In this document: piece after piece, positions 10,561 through 22,267 of the stretch
Layout: each line of letters opens with the position of its first letter
Position numbering within the stretch: the stretch's first letter is position 1
From: Riptortus pedestris
Lineage: Eukaryota > Arthropoda > Insecta > Hemiptera > Alydidae
Length of the DNA stretch: 64,000 nt
NCBI GenBank assembly: GCA_019009955.1
Contig: CM032233.1
Coordinates: 96,896,001-96,960,000 of the forward strand
Direction: 5' to 3'
Translations under genes and position numbers: made by a program
The notes under the pieces: model-generated
Database searches by the model: none
What the model was told of the DNA's origin: nothing
What the model saw: only the letters and a program-made list of their open reading frames with translations

Positions 10561-11127
10561 TCGGGGAAGAGAGGGGGAGGGCGGGGCTAATGGTGAGAGG
10601 CCCCGTCATTGTGCCCCTAGCTTGCCCGGCCACCGTGTCCAATCCTCACCGACAATGCCTTTGTGTGTCGTCGCCTCCTTGGGCCCCCGTCTTCTACCCC
10701 GGCTTCTCTTTCATCTCCCCCCTCTTCCTTCTCTACTCCCTACTACTCCTACTTACTCCAGGGCCACTGACTATTAATAAAATATAGCCTATTTGTCATT
10801 CATTCTGCATTTCGTCAAAACACCCCTCACATCCAACTATCAACAAACAATCCAGACACCTCGCCAATCACATGAACCCATTTAAGCTTTTTAACTGGGT
10901 TGGTAAACTTACCGAGAGGCCCTGGCTATGAACAATATATAGTTTTATATTGAGTACATGAATAATGAAATATAAAAATAAAAAGTCGAGAAAGAACTGC
11001 GTTTTCCACTTGTTTGTAAGTGCTATAGAGCTTTTTAAAGAAGTACTCGGAGGTTGTCCATTACTACGTTGGACAAGTCTGGGCTGTCAACAGCCAACTC
11101 TTCCTAGACGTTGGATCCAAGTTAATG
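10561..11127. other. GC-rich island followed by AT-rich sequence
   Basis: 10565-10760 is much richer in G and C than the surroundings (GAGGGGGAGGGCGGGGC, then pyrimidine-rich TCCTTGGGCCCCCGTC). The 65-codon frame at 10590-10787 has no recognisable domain. Nothing else was seen. Confidence 0.35.
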
Positions 11128-11480
11128 TCTCAGCACATTTCCCTTAGGGGAAATCACGATTGGAGGCTGTACTCATGAGGAGGTTTTTAAAAACATGATT
11201 CAATTGTTTACAAACCCAATATAGCAGATGACGAAAATGAGGTGAGCCCAATATTCAAATATACTTGAGTGTGTGTCTGTTAAAGCCCTAGTGCAACATT
11301 TCCTGGGGTATTTAAATCCATCTCTAAATATACATTCTTGGCCAATAATAAACAACCATGGTTGTTAATAGTCGAAATTTGCAATGGGGATTGGATAGAG
11401 CAATCAAAATATCTTTCTTCAGATGCCTACATATAGGGTGTAGATTTATTTGACTTACAATTAAGTCAAATTTTCTTCTA
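11128..11480 (+). mobile_element. Family H, old 5' portion
   Basis: Left palindrome remnant CACATTTCCCTTAGGGGAAATCA at 11131, left block (GATGACGAAAATGAGGT), GTCTGTTAAAGCCCTAG without a TA tract, then decayed core (TTGTTAATAGTCGAAAT). The 3' end is not clear. Confidence 0.55.
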
Positions 11481-11794
11481 TTAGCTTTCCTGCGTGGCCA
11501 AATGTTAAGAAGTCAAAAGTTATTGAGACCTATGGAGGGAAGAGAGGATTCATACCTGTACAGTTCGGCATCACTGACTCACACGATGCATTCCAATTCT
11601 TCCTTATCTTACACCCTCTTCAATTATCACTCTTTCAATCAACATTACCATACTTCCTTCGATTAAGATTAGTTTGGTATAAAATATATAGTGGATCAAT
11701 ATGAATTGACTATTTTTAATAACAATTTGGAAAAGATTGCATTAATAGGCAACTTTATAATAGACTATGTATAATTTTGGATGAACCTCATTTA

Positions 11795-12316
11795 GATTAT
11801 TTCCTATAAGGGTATTCAGCTATTAAGTGTCACATCAAAAAATGTTACAGAACCAATGTTTTTAAAGACTTCAATTTCCTACAATTGTGTCTTTATACAT
11901 TTTTCTCTAACTCCAAACATTAACTGAGACATTTATATGTACTGCTACTAATGCAATTTTCATTTAGACCGCCTGATCCAAGAAACATTTAATGTCCAGC
12001 TTGAATTTTCAGAAAACTCTCACTTCTAAACATCGGATGTTCGTTTTGAGTAAATGAGTCATTAAAAATATCATGCCCAGCTTATATTTCGATTCCTGTT
12101 ACCTACGGACTTTTTTAATGTAAAGCCTTTAGTAAAATCTCAGTTCTGCTCATGCTGTTTTTACTTAAAGCAACTTTACCTAAAAACGTCTTATGTCATA
12201 CTTAAAAGTCACGTCCTGCTACATAGTCTTTCTATTAAGGGGATGAAAATACCAGTTGACGTCAAGTACGTCAAAAAGTGGGAAATCTGCTTAGTTTGCG
12301 CAGATGGACTTTTTTA
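11795..12316 (+). mobile_element. Family H, old copy with recognisable 3' end
   Basis: It begins with a weak palindrome (TTTCCTATAAGGGTATTCAGCT), keeps AACATTAACTGAGACATTT and AAAATCTCAGTTCTGCTCATG, and ends GTGGGAAATCTGCTTAGTTTGCGCAG then ATGGACTTTTTT. Confidence 0.5.
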
Positions 12317-12449
12317 ATATCCCATCTGATAAGGACTAAACGGAATTCAATATATATCTGGTAATGATATACAATAGAACAATGAAGAAAAAAAAAACTG
12401 AGCTCCTGTAAAATTAAATAAAAGAAAGTTCTGATTCACTACATTTAAC

Positions 12450-12835
12450 GTGATTTACGACATCTTCGCTCCAGTGCATCGGATCAACAAATGTCAGAGA
12501 ATATAATTTATAGATATTTTTATGATTAATAAAAACGTTTCTACACAAATGTTTTGTATATCTAACAGGTACGGAGGAATTTGCCACTTTTTATTTCAAT
12601 TCATTTCTTCTACTCAAAAACGTAGGTTGCACTAGATGCTACAGCTCTTAATTTTAAATTTCTGTATTCTAATGCAATTCGTTTTTGAGTTATACAAGAT
12701 ACGTAAAGAGGTTGGCCCAAAAGTAGTCGAAATGTATTCAGGGAAGTCCAAAGCGGATATTTGTGTTGAAATCTGAAGATTTTTACGATTACAATACTTC
12801 CTTTACTTAGTACAAGTACGTACAAAAGGGAGAAA
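12450..12835 (+). mobile_element. Family X copy, 3' two-thirds
   Basis: The family order is kept: CTTCGCTCCAGTGCATCGGATC, GTATATCTAACAGGTAC, GTTTTTGAGTTATACAAG, GTCGAAATG, then the end CTTCCTTTACTTAGTACAAG. The 5' end is missing. The minus frame 12610-12825 is an accident of this repeat. Confidence 0.6.
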
Positions 12836-12839
12836 CTTA

Positions 12840-13687
12840 TTTATGAGCTTATGGAATAATTTCTTTTAATTACTCAGAGCAATCTGAGATCCCATCAAAT
12901 TTAAGGGCTCCTCTATATAGTGAAAGATATTGTTCTTCTAGCGAACGTAATGTAAATATTATAAAGTGAAATGATTTCTCATTTAGATAAGATGTTAAAT
13001 ATTCATAGGAGTTTTTACACGTCAAGAGAGAACTTCTCCATTTATGTTTATAACATTTATTAAAAATAACTCAGACATAGACCATTAGTACGTTGAAACC
13101 CCTTATTTTAATTATTCATACGACGTGAGTTATTATTAGTCCGGCAGGTGGTTAGTATTGTATATGAATGAAGCTGTCTACTACATATCAGATGTTCACA
13201 AGACATATTGATTACTGCAGAACGGAATGCTCTAAAAAAAGGACATTCACTTTTTTTTTTTTACGTTTTCTCCTTTACTCTTACTTTTAACGAGGAAATC
13301 TATTTACAACGGAAGTCGAAATGATCATCAAATGGGAAATGTTTCCAAGATTTTTAGAATATATTGTCTGTCGAAAATATGGTGTATGTACGTTCGCACG
13401 CGTCCTTCTTCGATTTAGTGAAAATAACCGAAGAGGCGGAGAGAGGGTACGAAATTATTTAGTTTTCTAATGCATATTACATTTTTCTGAGCTAAATAAG
13501 GCACGATTTATTAAAACAAAATTAAGAAAGAGACGTCCTTTTCGAATATTATCTTCCAATCGCTTGTAAATTATTGAGTTTCTTTAAATCAGAATTCTAG
13601 GAAGGCAAATTCTAGGTGACAATGTTCTGGGCCATCTGCCCTTTCTCTTTGCCGAGTTCAGACTGTTGGTCCCATAATGTAGTTTCA
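12840..13687. other. No recognised feature
   Basis: AT-rich; no family match or coding frame seen. Confidence 0.4.
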
Positions 13688-13822
13688 ATTGATTTCCCTT
13701 AATATAAATCACATACTCAAGATGAAATCATGAAGAAATTTCCCAAAACATTCTTTAAATGTTTATTGATCCAACCCACCCGAAGAAGAAATTGAGGTTA
13801 GTCAAATTTTAAATATATGTGC
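13688..13822 (+). mobile_element. Family H, 5' fragment
   Basis: GATTTCCCTTAATATAAATCACATACTC followed by AAATTTCCCAAAACATTC and TTGATCCAACCCACCCGAAG resemble the palindrome and left block of the family. The rest is missing. Confidence 0.45.
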
Positions 13823-14284
13823 AGCCATTTAGTGTGATGTTGGACGTATAAATGGGGTTTCCTTACCTGTTATAATGAAGGAACGTGCCAGAAAAGTATA
13901 TCCTTTGCGAAGCTTAGTAAACACTACTCATTCTCAAAGAACTATCTGTGATTATTGTCTCATCTGCTAGTAGGTTTATTTCATTTATTGGCATCTGTTC
14001 GTTGACTAGTATGTTCTCAGCCGCTTAGCACGTGAGTTAAAACGATTTTTATGAAATTATTCCTACATTATAGTTTTTAGTAGTTGTATAGGCTACATAG
14101 CCCACTTCAGTACTCTGTCCAATGTCGTCATGTCCTTATGCCATGACCATTTTTAAAGTTAATGTGTCATATATACCATATTTCTTTGCTCTAGAGAGTA
14201 TTTTGAAATGGTAGATGGAATCAAATTGCAAACTGTTATTTAATAAATATTGTTGGGAACATGGTAGACTACAATTTCTTTGCA

Positions 14285-14530
14285 CGAAGTGAAGAAAGTA
14301 TTATAATCTTGCAAAATTTCGGATTTCAATGTAGTTATCCGCTTTGAACCGGTTATGACTATTTTTGGCGTGCAACTAAGTACGCAGTATAACCCAAAAT
14401 CGACTAGCCGTAGATTATTGAAATTTCATACTTAGAACTGCTGTAGCATCTAATTGTGCGCTCCACTCATGTGGTTGAAATCGACTATAAAAATGGGTGG
14501 GGAAAGAAAAAAACAAAAAAAAATGTAAGT
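14285..14530 (-). mobile_element. Family X fragment, 3' part
   Basis: Reading the minus strand the order ends in TGAAATCCGAAATTTTGCAAG, TACTTTCTTCACTTCGTGC. Upstream are the internal landmarks GAAATTTCAATAATCTACGG and ACGCCAAAAATAGTC, matching the other X copies. Confidence 0.5.
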
Positions 14531-14558
14531 TTATCTGTGCCTATTAAAGATGCAGAAG

Positions 14559-14562
<4 letters not shown>

Positions 14563-14610
<48 letters not shown>
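14563..14610. repeat. (TA)n microsatellite
   Basis: About 23 TA units immediately 3' of a family X fragment. Open frames reading through it on both strands are artefacts. Confidence 0.95.
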
Positions 14611-14613
<3 letters not shown>

Positions 14614-15759
14614 AATATTTTTTATGATTATCGAAATGCAAATTTTCCAAATTTCGTACTCATTGCTTAAGTTGTTTAGAATATGTTTCTTTAATTGGAT
14701 ATTATAGAGAAAATATCCATCAGAACTCATGAGCCCAACCCACCCGAAGTTCATAAAATTAAGTTGTGGCCATAAAAATGATATGCTACTTTATTCGTGA
14801 GTTTTACTGAAAAGACCACGGTGTCGTTTAGTAAATCGTGTTCCATTGTATATGGACACTATTCCTTATTTTATTTTTTGGAAAAGAGCTTTTCATACTC
14901 ACGTTTTGTGTCTCTCATAATGAGCAAAAGTTCAATAAATTAATTTGCCGATTATTGAAAACATAGCATAAAATAGGCCAGAAATATGCACAAGAAAATA
15001 CCAATTTAGTAAGGTCATTGTAGAGCAATGAAACTATTGTAATATTTGAGAAAACGTATTAGAGGGCGTTAAATATTTACGAAGAAGCATCTAGAATCAG
15101 TGGTCCACTGAAATATCAGACATTCTAGTGTCGTCCATGTTCAGTTTCATTCCTCAACTATTTTGGTAACACTCACCGATAGTTACGATGTTTCTTTTAC
15201 AGCCTCAGGACGCTGAGGAACGATCGGCCAAAAGCTGACTTCTGAAACTGTGAGCAATAAAACGAGTTTTATAACCTAGTGGTAAGTGACCTTTCTTGGA
15301 TTATGTCTTTGAGGTTACTCCAACAAGCGTAACGTCAACAACCCGTACAGCAATAATTCATTCGGCCGCCGATTGTGCAACTCTCAGGAAGGTTTTGAAA
15401 ATCCCTATTTTGGATTTTTTTTTAAAAAAATTAAGAAAGACTGGCGCTGCGTAAAGTACACACATTTCCCCCTTGTTGTAAGGCGATGCTGATTACTTCA
15501 TACTAAAATCTGTATTTATACCTTAATAAGCACCCTTTGTAAACATGACTTGATATTTAAGTTGAGGATATTTGAAGAAAATTTTAAAAATCTCCTTATT
15601 CCCCTGAAGGAAAACTTACAAAAAAAAATTCAACAAAGCTGAAACAAGATTTCTAGATAACTAAGGTTTTTCGCGTCTTTGTATTTGTCACTAATTACTA
15701 ACCTACTAAGGTCTGCGAATTTGATCTTTTGCCAAAGTAGGTGTTTAATGAATCAATTT
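14611..15759. other. No recognised feature
   Basis: AT-rich sequence. Small inverted TTTTTTTTTAAAAAAATT near 15418, nothing else. Confidence 0.4.
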
Positions 15760-15990
15760 CATTTTTTTAGTAGTGTACTTGGTTTTAACCCTTCAGTAAA
15801 CTCCCATTTCTGTTCATTCGATTTTCACATAAAGCTATTACTATCACATTTCCTCAAGTTCAGGTCTGATTTATAAAGGTTTCTTCTTGTGGGAGATATG
15901 GAGAACATAATGTGATGTGACGTTTTCTGTGTGTCATTGCAAACTGAGCAAATCTGCTTAGTTTATGCAACCTCTATTAGCCGTAATTTT
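15760..15990 (+). mobile_element. Family H, 3' fragment
   Basis: CCTTCAGTAAACTCCCATTT then CTGAGCAAATCTGCTTAG and TTTATGCAACCTCTATTAGCCGT match the 3' third of family H including a decayed hairpin. Confidence 0.45.
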
Positions 15991-16009
15991 AAGTGTCAAA
16001 CAAAATTTA

Positions 16010-16850
16010 TTTGGAAGTTCTGTGTTCGCGAAAAATTTCGGTTTTGAGCCTTCCTGAACCTATTTTGACTTGTACGGACTGTACGTATCTCCTATAACGA
16101 CTAGCATATTGCTTTGATCAAAATCGAAGTTGAAGGAGGGAGGGTTACATAAGAGTGGAATTAAGAAATTTTGAAATTTTTCTATACTTGTTAGAAATAT
16201 AGCAGATTTTTATACGATCTTTTGGTACTTATCAATTATCGGGAGGCCACCCATTTAAACACGATTATTAAATCACAATTAAAAGAAAATCACTTTATTG
16301 TTTAGAATAACACTTCTAAAATTTATAAATGACAAAATGGTTAACGAGAGACAACTCACTATTTACAGTTAAAATATTTACTGGTTCAAAATCTCGTATC
16401 GCTATTCGCTGTTATTGCTATTGCTTTAGGCTGTTCATATTTGACTGGGTTGCCCTAGTCTTTCTGTTTCTTATGTTATCAGAAAATGAATAACCATTTG
16501 GATAGCTGCCTTGCCTGAGGTCATGTGGCAGACGACGACTGGAGACGACTGCTTTATGCAAATACTCCCCGACATCGTCCAGTTTTGGGCTAACTCTAAT
16601 TTATAATTACATTTTGTCATTCAAATAAATTCTAGAAGTGTTATTTTAAATAATTAAGTGCTTTTCTTTTAATTATGATTTAATAATCGTCTTTAAATTG
16701 GTGACCTCACGATAATCGATAAGTACCGATCTTTTTGTATTAGAATGGATATATCGTACATCACGTTATACTAAGTGCAGGAAAACATTTTTTTTTTATA
16801 TTTTATTTAATAGGAGTACAAGGAAGTCATGTGGTGCTAACATCAGATTT
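16010..16850 (-). mobile_element. Family X copy split by an inserted MITE
   Basis: 16010-16215 carries TTCGCGAAAAATTTCGGTTTTGAG and GTACGTATCTCCTATAACGA. 16736-16850 ends in TTTAATAGGAGTACAAGGAAG with TCATGTGGTGCTAACATCAG beyond it, the X terminus. Removing the MITE and one 8-bp duplication rejoins the two parts. The termini of other X copies (38905, 29208) have the same layout. Confidence 0.6.
16216..16735. mobile_element. 504-bp MITE with long inverted repeats and perfect 8-bp target duplication
   Basis: The element 16224-16727 starts GGTACTTATCAATTATCG and ends CGATAATCGATAAGTACC. The arms, 16224-16339 and 16610-16727, pair along about 117 bp with scattered mismatches. GATCTTTT is repeated exactly at 16216-16223 and 16728-16735. 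An 8-bp duplication fits hAT, P or Merlin superfamilies. The GG start is closer to Merlin than to the usual CAG/TAG start of hAT, but this is a guess. The interior has no coding capacity. Confidence 0.85.
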
Positions 16851-17504
16851 TTTCTTTTATCCCAGGCTTAGAGCCGTCAGCCCAAAAAAATCTTTGACAG
16901 CTCATAGTTTTAATGAGTAAGAGTGAAATTGCTAATCCAAGAAGGAGTAAGTAAAGGACGTGTCGGTGATTAGAGGGAGGCAGCTGCTTGTTTTCATGTT
17001 GACCGGAGGCAGACAATTGTGGCTTGTGATAAATCAAGTAACACAGGTAGCTGCCACCCCAAGCTCGAACCCACACTTAAGCAAGCACTAATAGCTCCCC
17101 TCGGGCGACCATCTCTCCTCTAACACAAAAAGCGGACGCGATCCCTCAAATACCCAAAACCTGTAATTTCCCCCGTCCACCGTCTTTCCTCCTCAGCGCT
17201 CCCAAATCCAAAGCGTTGCTCTTCCAAAAAAAAGAAAGAAATGTTTGTAATTATGATAATCCATAATCATTAGGTATTGATTGATGATTCATTATTTTTC
17301 ACTGTGAGGAGGTTTTGCTTGGCGGAAGAGCCCTAGGCAAGTGTCGACTCTACCTGCTCCTGTTTACTTAAGCTCTGCCGTTTCACCAGCCTACCCTATC
17401 ATTCCAAACCATTCATTCAGTCCACCAACTCTCTCCCTGAGGCTCCTTGCCACCTCAACTATTTTTCCCCTGCCCCAGTAGGTATATTCGTATGAAGTAT
17501 TTTA
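16851..17504. other. GC-moderate unique stretch without a recognised gene
   Basis: Pyrimidine-rich segments at 17090-17230 and 17390-17480 stand out from the AT-rich background. The minus frame 16843-17076 has no known domain. Confidence 0.35.
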
Positions 17505-17620
17505 AACAAACATTCCGTAAGGGAAATCTGCTACTGCGGTTCGCAACTTTCCAAAGATCCTATACCGAAAGTATTTAGTAGATTACATAAATTAGATCCG
17601 TTAAAATTTATTACCCGGTG
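17505..17620 (+). mobile_element. Possible family H 5' fragment
   Basis: CATTCCGTAAGGGAAATCTGCTACTGCGGT resembles the H palindrome and start of the left block, followed by AGATCCGTTAAAATTTATTA. Heavily decayed. Confidence 0.3.
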
Positions 17621-17741
17621 GCGAACGTCAGCTACTCATCCTGTGTCGTGTATTCTAATTTAAAACTTTAACCTCTAAGCCAATCCTAATAAACTGACCC
17701 ATTTTGTTATTTCTCCCAAAAAGCTTGACGCTAAAGGAACT

Positions 17742-17925
17742 AAATGATCAGGGCCAATAAAAAGGCCTTGTCCTCGACTAATGGGAGTCGCCAGGCGGCT
17801 TTGGTTCAGGCTATACTTCTCTGGTCAGCAGGCACTGACGATGAAGCACTGACTCTGAAAGTGCACTTTGCATAAATTGAAACACTTGTTGAGTACAAGA
17901 CCTTTTTTCTTGATCCTGATCATTT
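17742..17925 (+). mobile_element. Foldback element P2
   Basis: AAATGATCAGG at 17742-17752 is the exact complement of CCTGATCATTT at 17915-17925, and pairing continues inward for about 35-38 bp with mismatches (GGCCAATAAAAAGGCCTTG against the complement of CAAGACCTTTTTTCTTGATC). The interior holds CACTGACGATGAAGCACTGA then TCTGAAAGTGC, like the motif seen in the other foldbacks. Confidence 0.5.
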
Positions 17926-17939
17926 TGTTATTCTTTCAA

Positions 17940-18950
17940 GGCAAGTATGCAATTATACTATCACTATGTTTAACTGTGTATGTTTCTACTAAGCCAATTC
18001 AGGGGAACCTCACCTTCATACAGCCAGGTCAGAAATGAAGCCAGCAGCTAATAAAGGGCCGAAACTCAATACAATATAATCTCCTTAATACAACAGTTTA
18101 TTCCATAGCTTGGGAAGAATCGAAAATATTTTTGTCATTTAACAAACCTTTCGCACATAAAAAAGGTACTTCAAGTATTTTTTTCTTCAAAATGAGGTAC
18201 ACGTAATTTTTTTGATACCGACACCTTTAGGAAGCAAAATAATTTTATTCCGAATTTGAAATAAATAATATGTAACACCAAAATAAATGCCAAAGTTGGC
18301 CTAAAGTTCCTAGAAAAAAAAACTTCCTCATTTTTAAGATTAGAGGGTCATCAAGCACCACAAGATATAATTGGGAGGCAATTGCGCATTTGACGTTTAA
18401 TTTGGAAACTAATGGCAGATAACTGGGCTAGAGGTCAAGTGTCGCAACCTTTTCTTAGGGTTTTTTCAACAGGGCATCAGTTGGCCCAGAAAAGAGGTTT
18501 TGACAGACTTATTTGAGACACCTTGCATACATACTTGTCTGTTAATTGTGTAATTAAATAATAATTTGATGGTGAAACTATTATATTTTTCAACCTAATT
18601 AAAAGAACATCCCCCCCCCCTTCTAAACGTGATATTCTCACATTAATTTATAATACGACTATATATCTCATGACCAGCATAAATGCCGAGTGTTAGGCAG
18701 TGCTCTTATTATTGAAGAAATTGAGAATATATTCTGAGAAGATATCATTAGCCTGTCAAGTCAGCACGTGCGCCACAGACTTTCACTTTCAAATACATGT
18801 ATGTTTATATATTTGATTAAAGAACTCAGAGGTTCAAATAATGCACAATTTACAACTCTGATACATGAAAACTAGAAGTGGGCTGGATTAAGACGCAGAA
18901 GTCTAATGTAATATATAGTAAATAATATTTACCGATAAATGTTATTTTAT

Positions 18951-19011
<61 letters not shown>

Positions 19012-19249
19012 TCGTGAGCGAGATTTAATCAGTATGAAAAATAACTGTCATCATAAGGAACACAAAAAAGTGTTCATTTAAATTTTAGAGAGACTTCTTG
19101 GAAAGTTGCCAAAATTGAGGGCTTCAACCATTGAGGAGAATATATTAGATTAAAACTATTTTTAACTCAGTGTAAAACTGAGTTTGTTTAAATTAAAAAA
19201 AAAATCTTTATTCTTCAGATTTTTGATGGGGAGTGCCATGTATAACAAA
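17940..19249. other. AT-rich stretch with a (TA)n tract at 18954-19009
   Basis: About 28 TA units are present without recognisable family H flanks. Otherwise no feature was seen. A C10 run lies near 18611. Confidence 0.5.
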
Positions 19250-19677
19250 ACGTCCGTCACGCAGGGGCTTCGTTAACTAAGCAGATTTCCCACGGGCGCA
19301 ACGTATTTGCATTTATCTCAAAACTTAGAAGTTCAATGAGAACAATATTTGGTATTTGATAAAGTGCTTCATAACATAATAGAATATTGTTAATATGAGA
19401 TGAGTAGGAGTGGGGCTTTACTGAAGACCGAAAACTAAAAAGAATGCAAATATCTCAGTTAATAATCGAGATACTGAAAAAATGTACATAACAACATTTA
19501 TAGAACATCATATTTACAATAACATTGGTTCTATACGAATTTTCAATCCGACGCATAATAACGGAGATATTAAGAATTTTCGAAATCCTCTAAACCCCCC
19601 TGCCCCTGGTTCGATTTCAGCCGTTAACGAACCCCGGTAACGATAAGACATAAATTGCGACCGCAAGAGCGGTATCA

Positions 19678-19729
<52 letters not shown>

Positions 19730-19834
19730 TGAACGGACCTCATTTTCGTCATCTCCTGGGTAGGATTGATGGACGAAAATCAAGTCATGAGTACGACCTC
19801 AATAGCTGATTTCCCTTAAGGGTAATCTGCTAAA
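19250..19834 (-). mobile_element. Family H, complete minus-strand copy
   Basis: Read on the plus strand it starts GTCCGTCACGCAGGGGCTTCG and AAGCAGATTTCCCACG, then the 3' half (ATTTGGTATTTGATAAAG), core, (TA)n at 19680-19725, left block (GGACCTCATTTTCGTCATC) and the terminal palindrome GCTGATTTCCCTTAAGGGTAATCTGCT. Both ends are present. The left block is shortened between GATGGAC and GTCATGAG. Confidence 0.9.
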
Positions 19835-20329
19835 ACTTTATGCTTTTCACCTCTCCCGGGCCATTCCATTTCTATAAATTATAAATAACACTCAATTTAT
19901 TAAATCCCAAAGATTAATTATTTAGTGAAACCGTGAAAGTAATTGAATTTAATAAAATGTATTTTGTTGCTAGCGAAAAACACTTATTAATATATAGACC
20001 TGTGCAGGCAATTTATACTACAAAAAAATTACCTTTGGGATTTTATAATTTGGCTGTTATAATTTATAGAAAAAGGCTGGCCCCTGAGAAGTGGGGCGAA
20101 AGCCACGCAACACGTAGGGAAATTTGATAGTAAAGTAAGAAAGAAAAAATTGTTTTTATTAGTGACTTTTGCCATAAAAATCTGAAGAATACTTAATATT
20201 GGGTCTAAAAAACTTTAAGATGCACATTCTTTATGTTTAGTGACAACAATTTCATACGTAACCCGTTGACATATAACTGAGCTAATACTTCCGTAAGTCA
20301 CTGCTTCGATCTTAAAATTTTAAAATCTT
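19835..20329. other. No recognised feature
   Basis: AT-rich; the 64-codon frame 19933-20127 has no recognisable domain. Confidence 0.4.
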
Positions 20330-20795
20330 TTGAGTTCACCACAAGACATCCTTGCATTCCTATGTTTCGCTGTACTTCATAAAATTGTTCTATTTGAAAG
20401 TGATAAACGTTATTTCCGTTCCAATGCATTGGATCATATAATCAAATTTTCACCGCACAAAGAAAATCCCTATGCAAGTGTTGTTGTGATGTTTGTATCT
20501 CTAATACGCCAGGGGAAATTTGCATTTTTTAATTTTTACCCACCTCTAAACACTCCCTACGGCAATGTCGATTTCGAACCGAAATTTTCAAAACGGAAGT
20601 TTTCAAAACGGAGGTGCGCAACAAATCGGTACAAAGATCCCAAGTAAAGATTTAAAAATTCTTCGAGATACGTACAAACGTCACGAAAGTAGCCAAAATG
20701 GGCTCAGGAAGAGTCGAAACGGACAATTCCATTGAAATCTCAAAACCGAAAATTTCCGCGAATACTTCCTTTACCCCGTGCAAGGAGTTAAAAAT
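20330..20795 (+). mobile_element. Family X copy, 5' truncated
   Basis: It has TTTGAAAGTGATAAACGTT, TTCCGTTCCAATGCATTGG, GTATCTCTAATACGCCAG, GGCTCAGGAAGAGTCGAAAC, AAACCGAAAATTTCC and the end TACTTCCTTTACC with CAAGGAGT. The 105-codon frame at 20330-20647 lies wholly within the repeat and is not conserved in other copies. Confidence 0.65.
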
Positions 20796-21054
20796 GGTTC
20801 GTAGCCAAGGTCTGCATTAAGTAGTTCTCACGGAGTATTTTAAAAAAGATCTGTGGAAAAACTGACCAAGAGTTAGTCCTTCTTTGGCAAAGCATTTCCT
20901 AATTTCATTACTCTTTTCTATTTTAGTTCAAAACTACTTTCCTAGAATATAAATGGATTAAACAACAAAACAATTAAAGGAAGAAAACTTTTATGTTAAT
21001 TGGAATTAATAAGGAGGCTTACGGATTTCTAATTATTATAAACAAAATGATTTC

Positions 21055-21135
21055 TGCGTTCTGGTCAAAATGGGATCTGTGAGGGTCAAATTTTTGGGAT
21101 AAGAACGCTCCCTTTATTTGGTATAAGTGACTGAA
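21055..21135 (+). mobile_element. Family X, short 3' fragment
   Basis: GGTCAAAATGGGATCTGTGAGG, GTCAAATTTTTGG and CTCCCTTTATTTGGTATAAG correspond to the last 80 bp of family X. Confidence 0.35.
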
Positions 21136-21515
21136 AATCCTAAGACGAGAGAGGCCTAGTTAACTTCACGTTTGTTGTTTAACTAACGAACCCTATCATT
21201 CGAAACCACCTATTAACTGCTTGGATAGCCACTGGGGGAGGCAGCCCCGTACCTAGATCAATCCTTCCATTAGCTAATACATTCAACGAAACGTTTTTTA
21301 TCCCATCTCCACAACCCTGTCATTCCGAACCTTATGAACTCTTATTAGACACTAATGGAGATTCATTATTCCTTCTTAATCACTACAAATGTGCCAACAA
21401 GTCTAAATACTACTTGTTTGTTCCCTGACTGACCATACACCATCAACCCTATAATTCGAGGCAGTTTGTAAGCGGGTATTCTGTTTCCTAAAGTACCTCC
21501 TCAATTCATGAAATA

Positions 21516-22256
21516 ATGATGCTGTTGTTTTAATCAGTTTTTTATTTTTTGGGGTTCACATAAATCGATATATTAAGACAGAATTAGCACGACATGCAAT
21601 AAAAGAATTACACAAATTTAATTTTGATAGAACTAAAATATTATTATAATAGAGAAAACTAAACTAAGTCAAGAAAAATAGCAGGTACCATTTACATATC
21701 TAAAAATATTAATAAAACTATTAATTATAAATCAGATACCAAAAAATAAACACAGTTTATGCAAGTGTAATTAATAAATTAAAAATATGATGTGGTCATC
21801 CTCATTGTACATTTCAAAATTTAATTAAATTATGGAATATACAATATGTTATATATTAGAAAGAAAGTTTATTGGGGCAATGGTGATTTGATGTTGACAG
21901 AAGAGAGACCTTTACACTTGTATATACACTCCCATCTACATGCACTATCAAATGAGTCAAATAGTTTGGCTTTTATAAGTAATTTTAGTGAGGTTGACAA
22001 AGAGCTTATCATGCACCTCATAAAGAAGAATAGTATTTTGGGACTATAATATAATGTAAAACGATATAAACCAATGCTTGCGAGTAGGTGTTAAGATATG
22101 TCACAATTTTCATAGTTAGTATAATTTTATGTTGACAATGAAAAATAGAATTATTTGATGGCTACAAAGGCCGAAACGTTATAATGGACTAAATAAAAAT
22201 TAAATTGGAGTGGTGAGCTGTGTACTTGGTTATTTCTCATATGGATGATGCTGTTG
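21516..22256 (+). mobile_element. Retroelement fragment with 12-bp target duplication, Penelope-like 3' end
   Basis: ATGATGCTGTTG is repeated exactly at 21516-21527 and 22245-22256, bounding a 717-bp insertion. Near its right end lie TTTGATGGCTACAAAGGC and CGAAACGTTATAATGG, an A-rich stretch and GAGCTGTGTACTTGG. A short stem-loop (GGC/GCC) followed by GAAAC recalls the hammerhead-bearing terminal repeats of Penelope-like elements. The 67-codon frame 21846-22049 has no recognisable domain. A 5'-truncated Penelope-like copy is the best guess; the duplication itself is direct evidence. Confidence 0.55.
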
Positions 22257-22267
22257 CTTCCATTGAG

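Noticed and set aside
19514..19783. Open frames with Tyr-Ile repeats (also at 14456-14754, 26736-26996, 47476-47802, 49845-50174)
   Set aside because: They read through (TA)n microsatellites, mostly inside family H, and have no consistent protein beyond the shared repeat DNA.
19250..19834. Classical Helitron ends (5'-TC, 3'-CTRR) for family H read on the minus strand
   Set aside because: The minus orientation gives TCCGTCACG at one end and a hairpin then GCTAA at the other, which superficially fits. But the A residues before and after vary, and the asymmetric inverted repeat plus T-run targets fit Helentrons better.
20330..20647. 105-codon frame
   Set aside because: It lies wholly within a family X copy; the frame is disrupted in the other X copies.
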